64,000 nucleotides of DNA from an uncultured Porphyromonadaceae bacterium (GCA_900550025.1 URQP01000002.1:5924-69923); one strand, 5' to 3'. Positions 26,457-35,452 are shown, counted from the first letter of the stretch. Notes: generated by a model from the sequence alone, not told the origin. Translations and numbers: made by a program.

Positions 26457-26559
26457 GTGCAAATCGAGAGCAAAAACAACATCTTTTAGATTTGTTATAG
26501 CTTGGGCGAGCTTCATTGAAAAAATAAGGCAAGCTCTTTTTTATATGACAGGCTTACAC

Positions 26560-26567
26560 TATCTTTG
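26560..26567 (+). promoter_or_regulatory. -7 box of the zeta-like kinase operon
   Basis: ACACTATCTTTGCACC contains TATCTTTG, matching TAnnTTTG, ending 19 nt before the ATG at 26587. It faces away from the 26449-26456 box across a 103-bp divergent region. That region also contains GAGCTT and AAGCTCTTTTTT as an inverted repeat near 26513-26542. Confidence 0.6.
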
Positions 26568-26586
26568 CACCACTATATTTATTGAG

Positions 26587-27168
26587 ATGGGCGAAGAAAA
26601 ACAGCTTTTCATATTCTGCGGATGCAACGGCGCTGGAAAAACTACGGCCTCATACACGATGCTGCCAGAAGTGCTCCACTGCAAGGAATTCGTCAATGCC
26701 GACGAAATTGCCAAAGGATTGTCGCCGTTCAACCCGGAAAGGGTGGCCATCGACGCAGGAAAACTGATGCTCATCAGAATGAACGAGCTTCTCAAAAACG
26801 ATGTGACTTTCGCTTTTGAGACGACATTGGCGACACGCACCTATACGCGCCTCATAGAACGGGCGCAAGAAAAAGGCTACAAAGTGACCCTGCTGTTTTT
26901 CTGGCTCAATTCGCCGGAACTTGCCGTACAAAGAGTGGCACAACGGGTGCGCGAAGGCGGGCACAACATTAAAGAAGAGGTAATACGCCGCCGCTACGAT
27001 TCAGGAATCAACAACCTGTTCAACATATACATGAACTGCGTTGACTACTGGATTCTGATAGACAACAGCCAAAACCCGAGGACGATTGTGGCTGAAGGCG
27101 GAAAAGACATAAGAACCAACATCCATCATACGGATTTATTTAAAACGATTGAAGAAAATGTCAGATAA
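26587..27168 (+). CDS. zeta-toxin-like P-loop kinase
   Basis: A 193-residue cytoplasmic protein of the zeta toxin/UDP-N-acetylglucosamine-kinase-like fold. Walker A is GCNGAGKTT (12-20), D39 sits in FVNADEIAKGL, E78 in FAFETTLAT, and the lid arginines lie in VAQRVREGGHNI and EVIRRRYDSGINNL. True zeta toxins phosphorylate cell-wall precursors and need an epsilon antitoxin; this chromosomal branch is poorly characterised. ATG at 26587 is used because the promoter box sits inside the longer open frame. It overlaps the next small gene by 11 nt. Confidence 0.88.
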   Translation: MGEEKQLFIFCGCNGAGKTTASYTMLPEVLHCKEFVNADEIAKGLSPFNPERVAIDAGKLMLIRMNELLKNDVTFAFETTLATRTYTRLIERAQEKGYKVTLLFFWLNSPELAVQRVAQRVREGGHNIKEEVIRRRYDSGINNLFNIYMNCVDYWILIDNSQNPRTIVAEGGKDIRTNIHHTDLFKTIEENVR

Positions 27169-27346
27169 AGAAAGCGTTGAACTCAGCCAAAAACTACATT
27201 ACGGATTGGCATTAGCGGAACAAAAAATGCTCCAAGAAAAGGTCGTGAAAGACGAACCTTTGATTGAGGGTACGCCAAACGGAGAAATAAAAGTAGTCGA
27301 CGCGCGCGAAGTGCTTGACAAAATAACAAACAACGAAAAAAATTGA
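27158..27346 (+). CDS. small partner of the zeta-like kinase
   Basis: A 62-residue protein, acidic-basic mixed, with an N-terminal helix (LSQKLHYGLALAEQKMLQEK) and a C-terminal segment NGEIKVVDAREVLDK. No DNA-binding motif or signal peptide is seen. It overlaps the kinase gene by 11 nt and its stop TGA overlaps the TTG start of the next gene, so all three are translationally coupled. By position and size it is a candidate antitoxin or regulator of the kinase; this is inference, and I recognise no named family. Confidence 0.7.
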   Translation: MSDKESVELSQKLHYGLALAEQKMLQEKVVKDEPLIEGTPNGEIKVVDAREVLDKITNNEKN

Positions 27347-28140
27347 CTGAAATATCCAACGACCTCGCCGAACTGCTCAACCGGGAAGCGGCGAGAATCA
27401 ACACCCCGGAATTCATCAGTAGCGACCCGGTGCAATTCCCCCGCCAGTTCAGCCTACTGCAAGACATAGAAATAGCCGCCCTGCTGTCGGCTACGATAGC
27501 ATGGGGCAACCGCAAGATGATTTGCAATAATTGCCGCAAGATGCTACGGCTTATGGACAACCAGCCATATAACTATGTACTCGACCGCGGCTATGAAGAC
27601 ATTACCGAGAGATTCAACATCCACCGCACTTTCTTCTCCGACGACTTCGTTTATTTCATGCGCGGACTTCACCGGATATATACCACATACGGCTCACTCG
27701 ACGAATTTGCAAAGCGCAATGAAATAGCCGGCAATGCCGAGCCATCATGGGAATTGGTAAGGCTTATGAACATCGAATTCGAGACTGCCAATGAAGGCAT
27801 TAAAAATAGCCGATGCCTTCCCGGAGGACTCGACAAGACAGCTTTAAAGCGCATAAACATGGCTTTAAGATGGCTTGTCAGGGACGACGGCATAGTAGAT
27901 ATGGGCGTATGGAAAAGCCTGAAACCATCGCAACTGTTCATCCCTTTAGATGTACACGTAGGCAACACCGCCCGCAGTCTCGGCATGCTGGAGCGCAAAG
28001 CCAACGACAAGCGTTCCGTGCTTGAGCTCACGTCAATGCTACGCAAATTGCGTCCTGACGACCCGGTGTTCTACGACTATGCCCTTTTCGGCATAGGAGT
28101 AGGCAACAAATACACCGGCAACCAATCGCCCTTGGTATGA
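27343..28140 (+). CDS. TIGR02757-family protein
   Basis: A 265-residue protein of the TIGR02757 (DUF2400) family, widespread in Bacteroidota and of unknown function. Marks are DIEIAALLSATIAWGNRKMI near residue 45, a helical centre, and IPLDVHVGNTARSLGML near 205. HhH-like helices near the end (RKLRPDDPVFYDYALFGIGV) recall DNA glycosylase-type folds, but this is tentative. The start is TTG at 27343, overlapping the TGA of the preceding small gene; no other usable start occurs before the conserved region. Confidence 0.85.
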   Translation: MTEISNDLAELLNREAARINTPEFISSDPVQFPRQFSLLQDIEIAALLSATIAWGNRKMICNNCRKMLRLMDNQPYNYVLDRGYEDITERFNIHRTFFSDDFVYFMRGLHRIYTTYGSLDEFAKRNEIAGNAEPSWELVRLMNIEFETANEGIKNSRCLPGGLDKTALKRINMALRWLVRDDGIVDMGVWKSLKPSQLFIPLDVHVGNTARSLGMLERKANDKRSVLELTSMLRKLRPDDPVFYDYALFGIGVGNKYTGNQSPLV

Positions 28141-28253
28141 AAAGCCAACGAAATCAACCAATATAATTGCACATTTCAATAAGGCATACCCCGCCATAGA
28201 AAAAACAAAAAATAAAATCAGGTAAGCTTAATTATTTTTTCTTCCGCATACAC

Positions 28254-28261
28254 TATCTTTG
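28254..28261 (+). promoter_or_regulatory. -7 box of glnN
   Basis: CACTATCTTTGC contains TATCTTTG (28254-28261), 23 nt before the glnN ATG. It shares the CACTATCTTTGC form with other promoters in the window. No -33 TTTG is found at 19-21 nt; the upstream region is AT-rich. Confidence 0.55.
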
Positions 28262-28284
28262 CAGCATCTAAATTTTCAATAGGT

Positions 28285-30471
28285 ATGTCAACACTAAGAT
28301 TCAAGGTCGTGGAAGAAGCCTACGGCAGAAAAGCCGTACCGGTGGAAATCCCGAAAGAAAGACCGTCAGAGTACTATGCAAAGTATGTGTTCAACCGCGC
28401 GCAGATGTACAGTTACCTTGACCGGAGCACCTACATTGCGTTGGTAAACGCCATCGACAACAAAAAATCACTTGGAAGAGAGCTTGCCGACAACGTGGCA
28501 AAGGGAATGAAGCAATGGGCTATGGACAATGGCGCACGCGACTACTCTCACTGGTTCCACCCTTTAACGGACGGTACTGCCGAAAAGCACGACGGATTCA
28601 TTGAGCACGACGGCAAAGGCGGAGTAATAGAGGAGTTTTCCGGGAAGTTGCTCGTCCAGCAAGAGCCTGACGCATCAAGTTTCCCTAACGGAGGCATCCG
28701 AAACACCTTCGAGGCACGTGGATATTCGGCATGGGACATATCGTCACCGGCATTCATTATGGGTCATACACTATGTATTCCCACCATTTTCATTTCTTAC
28801 ACCGGAGAATCCCTCGACTATAAGACGCCTCTGTTACGTGCACTAAATGCAGTCGACAAAGCCGGCACAGCCGTGGCACGATATTTCGACGAGAACGTGA
28901 AACACGTAATTTCATATCTCGGATGGGAACAGGAATATTTCTTAGTAGACAAGGCCCTTTATGCCGCGCGTCCCGACCTTGTGATGACCGGACGAACGCT
29001 TATGGGACACGAAAGCGCAAAGAACCAGCAGCTTGAAGACCACTACTTCGGCTCTATACCATCACGTGTGGAGGCATTCATGCTCGATTTGGAAATAGAA
29101 TGCCACAAACTCGGCATACCGGCAAAGACACGCCACAACGAGGTTGCCCCGAACCAGTTCGAGCTGGCACCGATATATGAAGAGACCAACCTTGCCAACG
29201 ACCATAACCTACTGCTTATGTCATTGATAAGCGAAGTGGCAAACCGTCATAATTTCCAAGTGCTATTGCACGAGAAACCATTTAAAGGAGTGAACGGCTC
29301 AGGCAAGCATAATAACTGGAGCTTAGGCACAGACACCGGGACAATGCTTTTCAGCCCGGGAAAGACGCCTAAGGACAATCTGCAGTTCATGACATTCCTC
29401 GCCAACGTGATGGCAGCTGTCAACCATTTCAACGGATTGCTCAAGGCATCCATTTCGTCGGCCACCAACGAACACCGTCTTGGAGCGAACGAAGCACCGC
29501 CCGCAATAATCTCGATGTTCTTGGGCCGACAGGTTTCGGAAGCCATCGACCAGCTCGTCAACACTGACGACGACACGATTAATTTCGCCCGCAAATCAGG
29601 TATGAAAATCGAGAATGTCACACAGATTCCTGAATTGTTGATAGACAATACCGACCGCAACCGCACTTCTCCCTTTGCGTTCACAGGCAACCGCTTTGAG
29701 TTCCGTGCAATAGGCTCTTCCGCAAATTGCGCGTCGGCAATGATTGCATTGAACGCGGCTGTAGCCGACCAATTGAACCAATTCAAGACAGAAGTGGACG
29801 GAAGAATCGCGGCGGGCGAAGAAAAAGAGAAAGCGATAGTCAACGTCATCAAGCGGCTGTTTGTCGAGAACAAGGCTATCCATTTCGACGGCAACGGCTA
29901 TAGCGACGAATGGAAAGCCGAAGCCGAACGCCGCGGTCTTGACTGCGAGTCAAGCGTACCTAAAATATTCGACGCTTATCTCTCGGAAGAAAGCATCGAG
30001 ATGTTCAAGCGGACCGGTGTCTTCAACGAAGTGGAACTGAAAGCCCGCAACGAAGTGAAATGGGAGATGTACACGAAAAAGCTGCAAATCGAGGCACGTG
30101 TCCTCGGCGACCTTGCTATCAACCACATCATTCCTGTTGCCACCCGCTACCAGTCGCTTTTGCTCGACAACGTGATGAAAATCAATGCCATCTACGGTGA
30201 CGGCGGTTCCGAGATGGCCGAGCAGGAAAAAGAAACCATCTCGAAAATAGCCCACCACATGTTTGTCATCAAAGATGTGACCGCAAAGATGGTAAACGCC
30301 CGGAAAGCGGCAAACAAAATCGAATGCGAGCGTGAAAAAGCCATCGCATACCACGACACAGTGAAACCCTGTCTGTCGGAAATACGCTATCACATCGACA
30401 AGCTCGAGTTGATGGTGGACAATGAAATGTGGCCTCTGCCAAAATACCGGGAACTATTGTTCATACGATAG
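28285..30471 (+). CDS. glnN: glutamine synthetase type III
   Basis: GSIII makes glutamine from glutamate, ammonia and ATP, as the main high-affinity ammonia-assimilating enzyme in Bacteroidales. At 728 residues it is far longer than GSI and matches the type III family. Visible are YLGWEQEYFLVD, KTRHNEVAPNQFELAPIYEE, the nucleotide-site HEKPFKGVNGSGKHNNWSLG, and ANEAPPAIISMFLG. An N-terminal domain precedes the catalytic core and a helical C-terminus follows. The PurF-like gene begins 13 nt after its stop, and gdhA lies 3.6 kb away. Confidence 0.97.
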   Translation: MSTLRFKVVEEAYGRKAVPVEIPKERPSEYYAKYVFNRAQMYSYLDRSTYIALVNAIDNKKSLGRELADNVAKGMKQWAMDNGARDYSHWFHPLTDGTAEKHDGFIEHDGKGGVIEEFSGKLLVQQEPDASSFPNGGIRNTFEARGYSAWDISSPAFIMGHTLCIPTIFISYTGESLDYKTPLLRALNAVDKAGTAVARYFDENVKHVISYLGWEQEYFLVDKALYAARPDLVMTGRTLMGHESAKNQQLEDHYFGSIPSRVEAFMLDLEIECHKLGIPAKTRHNEVAPNQFELAPIYEETNLANDHNLLLMSLISEVANRHNFQVLLHEKPFKGVNGSGKHNNWSLGTDTGTMLFSPGKTPKDNLQFMTFLANVMAAVNHFNGLLKASISSATNEHRLGANEAPPAIISMFLGRQVSEAIDQLVNTDDDTINFARKSGMKIENVTQIPELLIDNTDRNRTSPFAFTGNRFEFRAIGSSANCASAMIALNAAVADQLNQFKTEVDGRIAAGEEKEKAIVNVIKRLFVENKAIHFDGNGYSDEWKAEAERRGLDCESSVPKIFDAYLSEESIEMFKRTGVFNEVELKARNEVKWEMYTKKLQIEARVLGDLAINHIIPVATRYQSLLLDNVMKINAIYGDGGSEMAEQEKETISKIAHHMFVIKDVTAKMVNARKAANKIECEREKAIAYHDTVKPCLSEIRYHIDKLELMVDNEMWPLPKYRELLFIR

Positions 30472-30484
30472 GAAAAATCCGCAG

Positions 30485-32362
30485 ATGGAACAGATAAAAC
30501 ACGAATGCGGTGTAGTCATGATACGGTTGCTGAAACCGCTTGACTACTACCGCAAAAAATATGGTGCCTATACCTACGGATTAGGCAAGCTGTACCTGAT
30601 GATGGAAAAGCAGCACAACCGCGGACAGGAAGCCGCTGGAATAGGCTGCGTGAAACTGAATGCCGAACCCGGGCACGAATACATTGACCGTGAACGCGCG
30701 CTCGGCACCGGCGCCATACAGGAAATCTTCGAAAAAGTCAACCGCGAGGTAGACACCGCCCTGCGCAACTGCAACGCCTCTTATAAGGAAACGCCATACA
30801 TAGGCGAACTATATATGGGACATCTGCGCTACAGCACGACGGGACGCAGCGGAATGTCGTATGTGCATCCTTTCCTGCGGCGCAACAACTGGCGGTCGCG
30901 CAACCTTCTGCTGTGCGGAAATTTCAATATGACAAACGTAGACGAGATATTCCGTCACGTAGTCGGCGAAGGACAGCATCCGCGAATCTATTCCGACACG
31001 TTCATGATTCTCGAACAGCTCGGACATGCGCTTGACAAGGAACACGACCGGCTTTATTCGCTATACAAAAACGACACGCCTGACGGAGCAGAGCTTGCCC
31101 GCAAGATAGAGGACAATCTCGACCTGCGCAACATACTACGCGGAAACGCCAACCTGTGGGACGGAGGATTCGTGATTTGCGGGATGACCGGCTCCGGCGA
31201 TATGTTCGCATTGCGCGACAGCAACGGAATACGCCCGGCTTTCTACTATCACGACGACGAAATAGTGGTTGTGGCATCCGAACGACCAGTGATACAGACC
31301 GTGATGAACGTCGGCTTCGACGACGTTAAGGAACTTACTCCGGGCTCCGCGCTGATTGTCAGCAAAAACGGCAGTCTGCACATCGACGACATTCTCGGCG
31401 AGGGAATGAACCAACGCTGCTCGTTCGAGCGCATTTATTTCTCAAGAGGAAGCGACAAGGACATTTACGCCGAACGCAAGGCCTTGGGGCATCACGTTGC
31501 CGGCGATGTTATGGAAGCCATAGGCCGTGATTTGGACAACACCGTCCTGTCGTTCATCCCGAACACTGCTGAAGTGGCGTTCTACGGAATGATGGAAGGC
31601 TTGGGAGAATACCTTGTGGCGGAAAAATCCGAAAAGATAAAAAAGCTCGACAACAACGACCCTGAATATGCGGAAAAACTCAACCGCATCGTTTCACGTC
31701 ACCTTCGTTGCGAGAAAATCGCGATAAAGGACATAAAGCTGCGCACGTTCATCGCCGAAGGGGCTGCGCGCGACGACCTTGCCGCCCACGTCTACGACGT
31801 GACCTACGGAGTGGTCCGGCCGACCGACAATCTCGTGGTAATCGACGACAGCATTGTGCGCGGCACAACGCTGAAACAATCCATTCTGAATATGCTCGGC
31901 CGTCTGAATCCTAAGAAGATAGTCGTAGTGTCGTCGTCGCCACAAGTGCGCTACCCCGACTGCTACGGAATCGACATGTCGCGGATGAGCGAGTTCATCG
32001 CTTTCAAAGCCGCGATAGAATTGCTGAAAGAGCGCGGGATGCAGCGAACGATTGACGACGTGTATCACGACTGTCTGCACCAGCTGGAATTGCCTGTGTC
32101 AGAAATGCGCAACGCCGTGAAAGGCATCTACGCGCCGTTCTCCGACAAGGAAATATCCGCAAAGATGGCGCAGATGCTGAAACCCGATGGGCTGACTGCC
32201 GATGTGGAGATAATCTACCAGACATTGGAGGGGCTTCACAAGGCCATACCGTCATGCCCCGGCGACTGGTACTTCTCCGGCGACTACCCCACCCCCGGCG
32301 GCAACCGCGTTGTGAACCGCGCTTTCGTCAACTACTATGAGGGCAACCCCGACAAACGGTAG
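30485..32362 (+). CDS. amidophosphoribosyltransferase-like enzyme (PurF family)
   Basis: A 625-residue enzyme with an N-terminal class II glutamine amidotransferase domain and a phosphoribosyltransferase domain. The start MEQIKHECGVV implies removal of a 7-residue leader to expose Cys8 as nucleophile. HNRGQEAAGIG and GHLRYSTTGRSG are glutaminase blocks, and VVIDDSIVRGTTLK is an intact PRPP-binding loop. It is about 120 residues longer than E. coli PurF (505). Bacteroidales usually have a second, shorter PurF, so this may be a paralogue with a different role. It follows glnN by 13 nt, linking glutamine supply and use. Confidence 0.88.
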   Translation: MEQIKHECGVVMIRLLKPLDYYRKKYGAYTYGLGKLYLMMEKQHNRGQEAAGIGCVKLNAEPGHEYIDRERALGTGAIQEIFEKVNREVDTALRNCNASYKETPYIGELYMGHLRYSTTGRSGMSYVHPFLRRNNWRSRNLLLCGNFNMTNVDEIFRHVVGEGQHPRIYSDTFMILEQLGHALDKEHDRLYSLYKNDTPDGAELARKIEDNLDLRNILRGNANLWDGGFVICGMTGSGDMFALRDSNGIRPAFYYHDDEIVVVASERPVIQTVMNVGFDDVKELTPGSALIVSKNGSLHIDDILGEGMNQRCSFERIYFSRGSDKDIYAERKALGHHVAGDVMEAIGRDLDNTVLSFIPNTAEVAFYGMMEGLGEYLVAEKSEKIKKLDNNDPEYAEKLNRIVSRHLRCEKIAIKDIKLRTFIAEGAARDDLAAHVYDVTYGVVRPTDNLVVIDDSIVRGTTLKQSILNMLGRLNPKKIVVVSSSPQVRYPDCYGIDMSRMSEFIAFKAAIELLKERGMQRTIDDVYHDCLHQLELPVSEMRNAVKGIYAPFSDKEISAKMAQMLKPDGLTADVEIIYQTLEGLHKAIPSCPGDWYFSGDYPTPGGNRVVNRAFVNYYEGNPDKR

Positions 32363-32417
32363 TGCAAAGTTGAGGGTTCAGGGTTTAGCGTTTAGTGTTG
32401 AGGGTTGAGAGATAAAA

Positions 32418-32456
32418 AGAGAGCGGCAGGGTTTGTGACTCTGCCGCTCTCTGCTT
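32418..32456 (+). terminator. terminator of the glnN-purF-like operon
   Basis: AGAGAGCGGCAG (32418-32429) and CTGCCGCTCTCT (32441-32452) are a perfect 12-bp stem with an 11-nt loop, followed by GCTTTGTTT. It begins 55 nt after the stop codon. Confidence 0.75.
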
Positions 32457-32508
32457 TGTTTGCAATTCAATCTTTGCCCGAAACACTTAGCAAGCCAACA
32501 CAGTAACA

Positions 32509-32545
32509 AAGCGGGTAGACCGTCCGACGGACAGCCTACCCGCTT
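32509..32545 (-). terminator. probable terminator of the bamD-rpoZ-like operon
   Basis: AAGCGGGTAG (32509-32518) and CTACCCGCTT (32536-32545) form a perfect 10-bp stem with an inner CGTCCGACGG mini-hairpin. It lies 20 nt past the rpoZ-like stop codon on the minus strand, and the following bases are moderately T-rich (TTTGTTACTG). Confidence 0.6.
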
Positions 32546-32565
32546 CGTCATACAAAGATTCGACC

Positions 32566-32904
32566 TTAGAAGTCGAGCTTTGCTTTGTCTTTTACCGGGT
32601 TGCGGTACATTATCTTGCCTTCAAGATATTCCTGCGTAGCGATGAGAGCCGGTTTCGGCAATTTCTCGTAGTAACGCGAGATTTCTATCTGCTCCCTGTT
32701 TTCGGAAACTTCCTCAAGATTGTCGTTAAGCGTGGCAAACTCCTGAAGCTTCTTTTCAAGATCATGTTTCATTTCAACGGCAATCTGATTAGCACGTTTA
32801 GCGATAATGCAGACAGTTTCATAAACGTTGCCGGTGTCCTCCGACAGCTTAATCACATCGCGTGTTACCGTGTTCAACGGTGCATTTGACCTTTTGTAAT
32901 CCAT
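32566..32904 (-). CDS. rpoZ: RNA polymerase omega subunit-like protein
   Basis: A 112-residue cytoplasmic protein matching the Bacteroidota omega-family proteins. The omega-type motif is IAKRANQIAVEMK near residues 33-45, preceded by TGNVYETVCI. Omega stabilises the beta-prime subunit and takes part in ppGpp response in other bacteria. A longer acidic C-terminus replaces the short tail of E. coli omega. It lies 40 nt downstream of bamD, as commonly seen in this phylum. Confidence 0.87.
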   Translation of the reverse strand: MDYKRSNAPLNTVTRDVIKLSEDTGNVYETVCIIAKRANQIAVEMKHDLEKKLQEFATLNDNLEEVSENREQIEISRYYEKLPKPALIATQEYLEGKIMYRNPVKDKAKLDF

Positions 32905-32944
32905 TTCTCTAAGATTAATTATTTTAAACGGTTTCTCTATTTTT

Positions 32945-33748
32945 CTAATCTTTCACGTAGCGCTCAGCTATTTTATAAATGTTGTCGGCCTCCTTACGGT
33001 ATTTGCCGTCAGGATAATCGTTGATGAACGAGTAGTACTCGTCGATAACCGAGCGGAAACGCTCCTCTTTCTTTTCCTGCACACTTTGGTATGCCTCTTG
33101 GAATTTCGATTTGAGGATTATCATCTGGAGCTGTTCCTTATATTTCGTATAAGGATAATTCTTCAACGCATTGGTGGCCACAATCACGGCACTGTTGTAA
33201 TTGTTGCCAAGATAGTTGCCTAAATTATAGTATAGCTGCGCATTGTCGATTTCTTTCTGCACCAATTTGTCCTGCAACTCGAAAATAGCGTTCTGGGCAA
33301 TGGCCGCACGGTCGCTGTTGGGATGATAGTCGAGAAATTTCTGCAACTCCTCGATGGCCTTATATGTCTCGGTCTGGTCGAGCTGCGGCTCGGGAGAATC
33401 GAGATAGCAGCCATAACCGGAATAGAACCGCGCAAGCTCCGTGTACTTGCCTTTCGGGTAATGCGTGTAATAAGTCTTGAAATAAGAGCTTGCCGTAAGG
33501 TAATCCTTATTCTCGTAATAGCTCAATCCGAGCAGATAAAGCGATTCCTCGGCCTTGTCGGTACCTTTAAGCACTTTCACCACGTCCTCGAGCAACGTGG
33601 CAGCCTGCACATACTTACGCTCCTCGAACGCTTTTTTCGCATATTCAAACTTATAGTTGGCATCAGTGCTTTTCAGCACCTTGTTATATTCCCCGCATCC
33701 TGTGAGGACAACCGCCAACGCCAATATCGTCAATATATTTTTCCGCAT
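32945..33748 (-). CDS. bamD: outer-membrane assembly lipoprotein BamD
   Basis: BamD is the essential lipoprotein of the beta-barrel assembly machine, contacting BamA and substrate barrels. The 267 residues have a lipobox (VVLTGC, C18) and five TPR-like repeats, including KFEYAKKAFEERKYVQAATLLEDV, SLYLLGLSYYENKDYLTASSYF and HPNSDRAAIAQNAIFELQDKL-type helices. Its promoter (33776-33806) shows a full -33/-7 pair, and the rpoZ-like gene follows. Confidence 0.93.
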   Translation of the reverse strand: MRKNILTILALAVVLTGCGEYNKVLKSTDANYKFEYAKKAFEERKYVQAATLLEDVVKVLKGTDKAEESLYLLGLSYYENKDYLTASSYFKTYYTHYPKGKYTELARFYSGYGCYLDSPEPQLDQTETYKAIEELQKFLDYHPNSDRAAIAQNAIFELQDKLVQKEIDNAQLYYNLGNYLGNNYNSAVIVATNALKNYPYTKYKEQLQMIILKSKFQEAYQSVQEKKEERFRSVIDEYYSFINDYPDGKYRKEADNIYKIAERYVKD

Positions 33749-33775
33749 TTTCCGTCAAGCATATATTTAAGCACG

Positions 33776-33806
33776 CAAATTTACGAGTTTATTATGGTTT
33801 GGCAAA
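33776..33806 (-). promoter_or_regulatory. bamD promoter
   Basis: On the minus strand TTTG (33806-33803), 19 nt and TAAATTTG (33783-33776) match the Bacteroidales consensus TTTG-N19-21-TAnnTTTG. The -7 box lies 27 nt upstream of the bamD ATG. Confidence 0.75.
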
Positions 33807-33985
33807 AAATAAGCAGGTCAAATCGGCTGTCAATGACATAATCTTAACATTTAACGGCATATCAACCGAATTTCCGGACAATTCCTGCCATACCAGCCAT
33901 GCTGCAAGCCAACTGTTTGTGATAAATTGTAAGCATCCTACGAAATTTTTAACTATTTTTGGGTACAACATTTAAACTAATTGCC

Positions 33986-33993
33986 TACATTTG
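33986..33993 (+). promoter_or_regulatory. -7 box of gdhA
   Basis: TACATTTG matches TAnnTTTG and ends 42 nt before the gdhA ATG at 34036. The nearest upstream TTTG (33958-33961) is 24 nt away, a little far for a standard -33. It lies in the 287-nt divergent gap with bamD. Confidence 0.55.
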
Positions 33994-34035
33994 TTGGACT
34001 ATAAAACAAACTTACATACCATAATCCAAAAAGCT

Positions 34036-35373
34036 ATGAATGTAGAGAAAATTCTATCAGATCTTGAGGCTAAGCACCCGGGTGAGAAAGAGTACTTACA
34101 AGCAGTCAAAGAAGTCTTGCTTTCCGTAAAAGACGTTTACGAACAGCATCCTGAGTTCGAAAGTGCCAAAATCGTTGAAAGGATGGTCGAGCCTGACCGC
34201 ATTTTCACTTTCCGCGTATTATGGCAGGACGACAAAGGCGAAGTACAGACAAACATCGGCTACCGCGTACAGTTCAACAACGCTATCGGCCCGTACAAGG
34301 GAGGTATCCGTTTCCACGCTTCGGTAAACCTGTCGATACTTAAATTCTTAGGATTCGAGCAAACATTCAAGAACGCCCTTACGACACTTCCGATGGGTGG
34401 CGCGAAAGGCGGTTCGGATTTCAGCCCGCGCGGCAAATCCGACCGTGAAATCATGCGTTTCTGCCAAGCGTTCATGCTTGAGCTATGGCGCAACCTCGGC
34501 CCGGATCAGGACGTTCCGGCCGGCGACATCGGCGTAGGCGGACGCGAGGTAGGCTATATGTACGGAATGTACAAGAAACTCGCGCGCGAATGCACCGGCA
34601 CGTTCACAGGCAAGGGTCTCGACTTCGGCGGCTCGCGCATACGTCCGGAAGCTACCGGCTACGGTGCCCTGTATTTCGTACAGAATATGCTGCACCGCCG
34701 CGGCGAGGACATCAAAGGCAAGACAGTAGCCATTTCAGGTTTCGGCAACGTGGCTTGGGGAGCGGCTTTGAAGGCTACCCAGCTCGGAGCTAAAGTAGTT
34801 ACCATATCAGGTCCTGACGGCTATGTATACGACCCTGACGGCATAAGCGGCGAAAAGATAGACTATATGCTCGAGCTCCGCGCTTCGGGCAACGACGTGG
34901 TAGAGCCATACGTGGAGAAATTCCCGGGTGCACAGTTCTTCGCAGGCAAGAAGCCGTGGGAGCGCAAGGTTGACATCGCTTTGCCATGCGCGACACAGAA
35001 CGAAGTCAACAAGGAAGATGCCGAAATGCTTGTCGCAAACAAAGTACATATCGTTGCGGAAGTTTCCAATATGGGCTGCACACCGGAAGCAATCGACACA
35101 TTCATCGACAACCGCGTAATCTACGCTCCGGGCAAGGCCGTGAATGCGGGTGGCGTGGCAACTTCAGGCTTGGAAATGAGCCAGAACGCGATGCACCTCA
35201 CTTGGACGGAAGCCGAAGTCGACGAACGTCTGCACCAGATTATGCGCGACATCCACGAGCAGTGCGTGAAATACGGCACTCAACCAGACGGCTACATCAA
35301 CTATATGAAGGGAGCGAACATCGCCGGCTTCATGAAAGTTGCCCACGCAATGATGGGACAAGGCTGGGTTTAA
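34036..35373 (+). CDS. gdhA: NADP-type glutamate dehydrogenase
   Basis: The hexameric 445-residue enzyme interconverts 2-oxoglutarate plus ammonia and glutamate. Visible marks are the catalytic-lysine region LPMGGAKGGSDFSPRGKS, the PAGDIGVGGREVGYMYG loop, KGLDFGGSRIRPEATGYG, and the dinucleotide fold VAISGFGNVAWGAA. The sequence type is the E. coli-like biosynthetic form; NADP preference is inferred. The frame is open 15 codons further upstream but ATG at 34036 follows the -7 box and opens the family N-terminus. A strong terminator follows. Confidence 0.96.
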   Translation: MNVEKILSDLEAKHPGEKEYLQAVKEVLLSVKDVYEQHPEFESAKIVERMVEPDRIFTFRVLWQDDKGEVQTNIGYRVQFNNAIGPYKGGIRFHASVNLSILKFLGFEQTFKNALTTLPMGGAKGGSDFSPRGKSDREIMRFCQAFMLELWRNLGPDQDVPAGDIGVGGREVGYMYGMYKKLARECTGTFTGKGLDFGGSRIRPEATGYGALYFVQNMLHRRGEDIKGKTVAISGFGNVAWGAALKATQLGAKVVTISGPDGYVYDPDGISGEKIDYMLELRASGNDVVEPYVEKFPGAQFFAGKKPWERKVDIALPCATQNEVNKEDAEMLVANKVHIVAEVSNMGCTPEAIDTFIDNRVIYAPGKAVNAGGVATSGLEMSQNAMHLTWTEAEVDERLHQIMRDIHEQCVKYGTQPDGYINYMKGANIAGFMKVAHAMMGQGWV

Positions 35374-35393
35374 TCCCATTAATAATGATAGAA

Positions 35394-35426
35394 AATAAGC
35401 GCACCGGATAGTGCGCTTATTTTTTA
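35394..35426 (+). terminator. rho-independent terminator of gdhA
   Basis: AATAAGCGCAC (35394-35404) and GTGCGCTTATT (35411-35421) are a perfect 11-bp stem with a 6-nt loop, followed by a run of T. It lies 21 nt past the gdhA stop codon. Confidence 0.9.
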
Positions 35427-35452
35427 TTAATAACATTTTCAGGAAATAGCGT

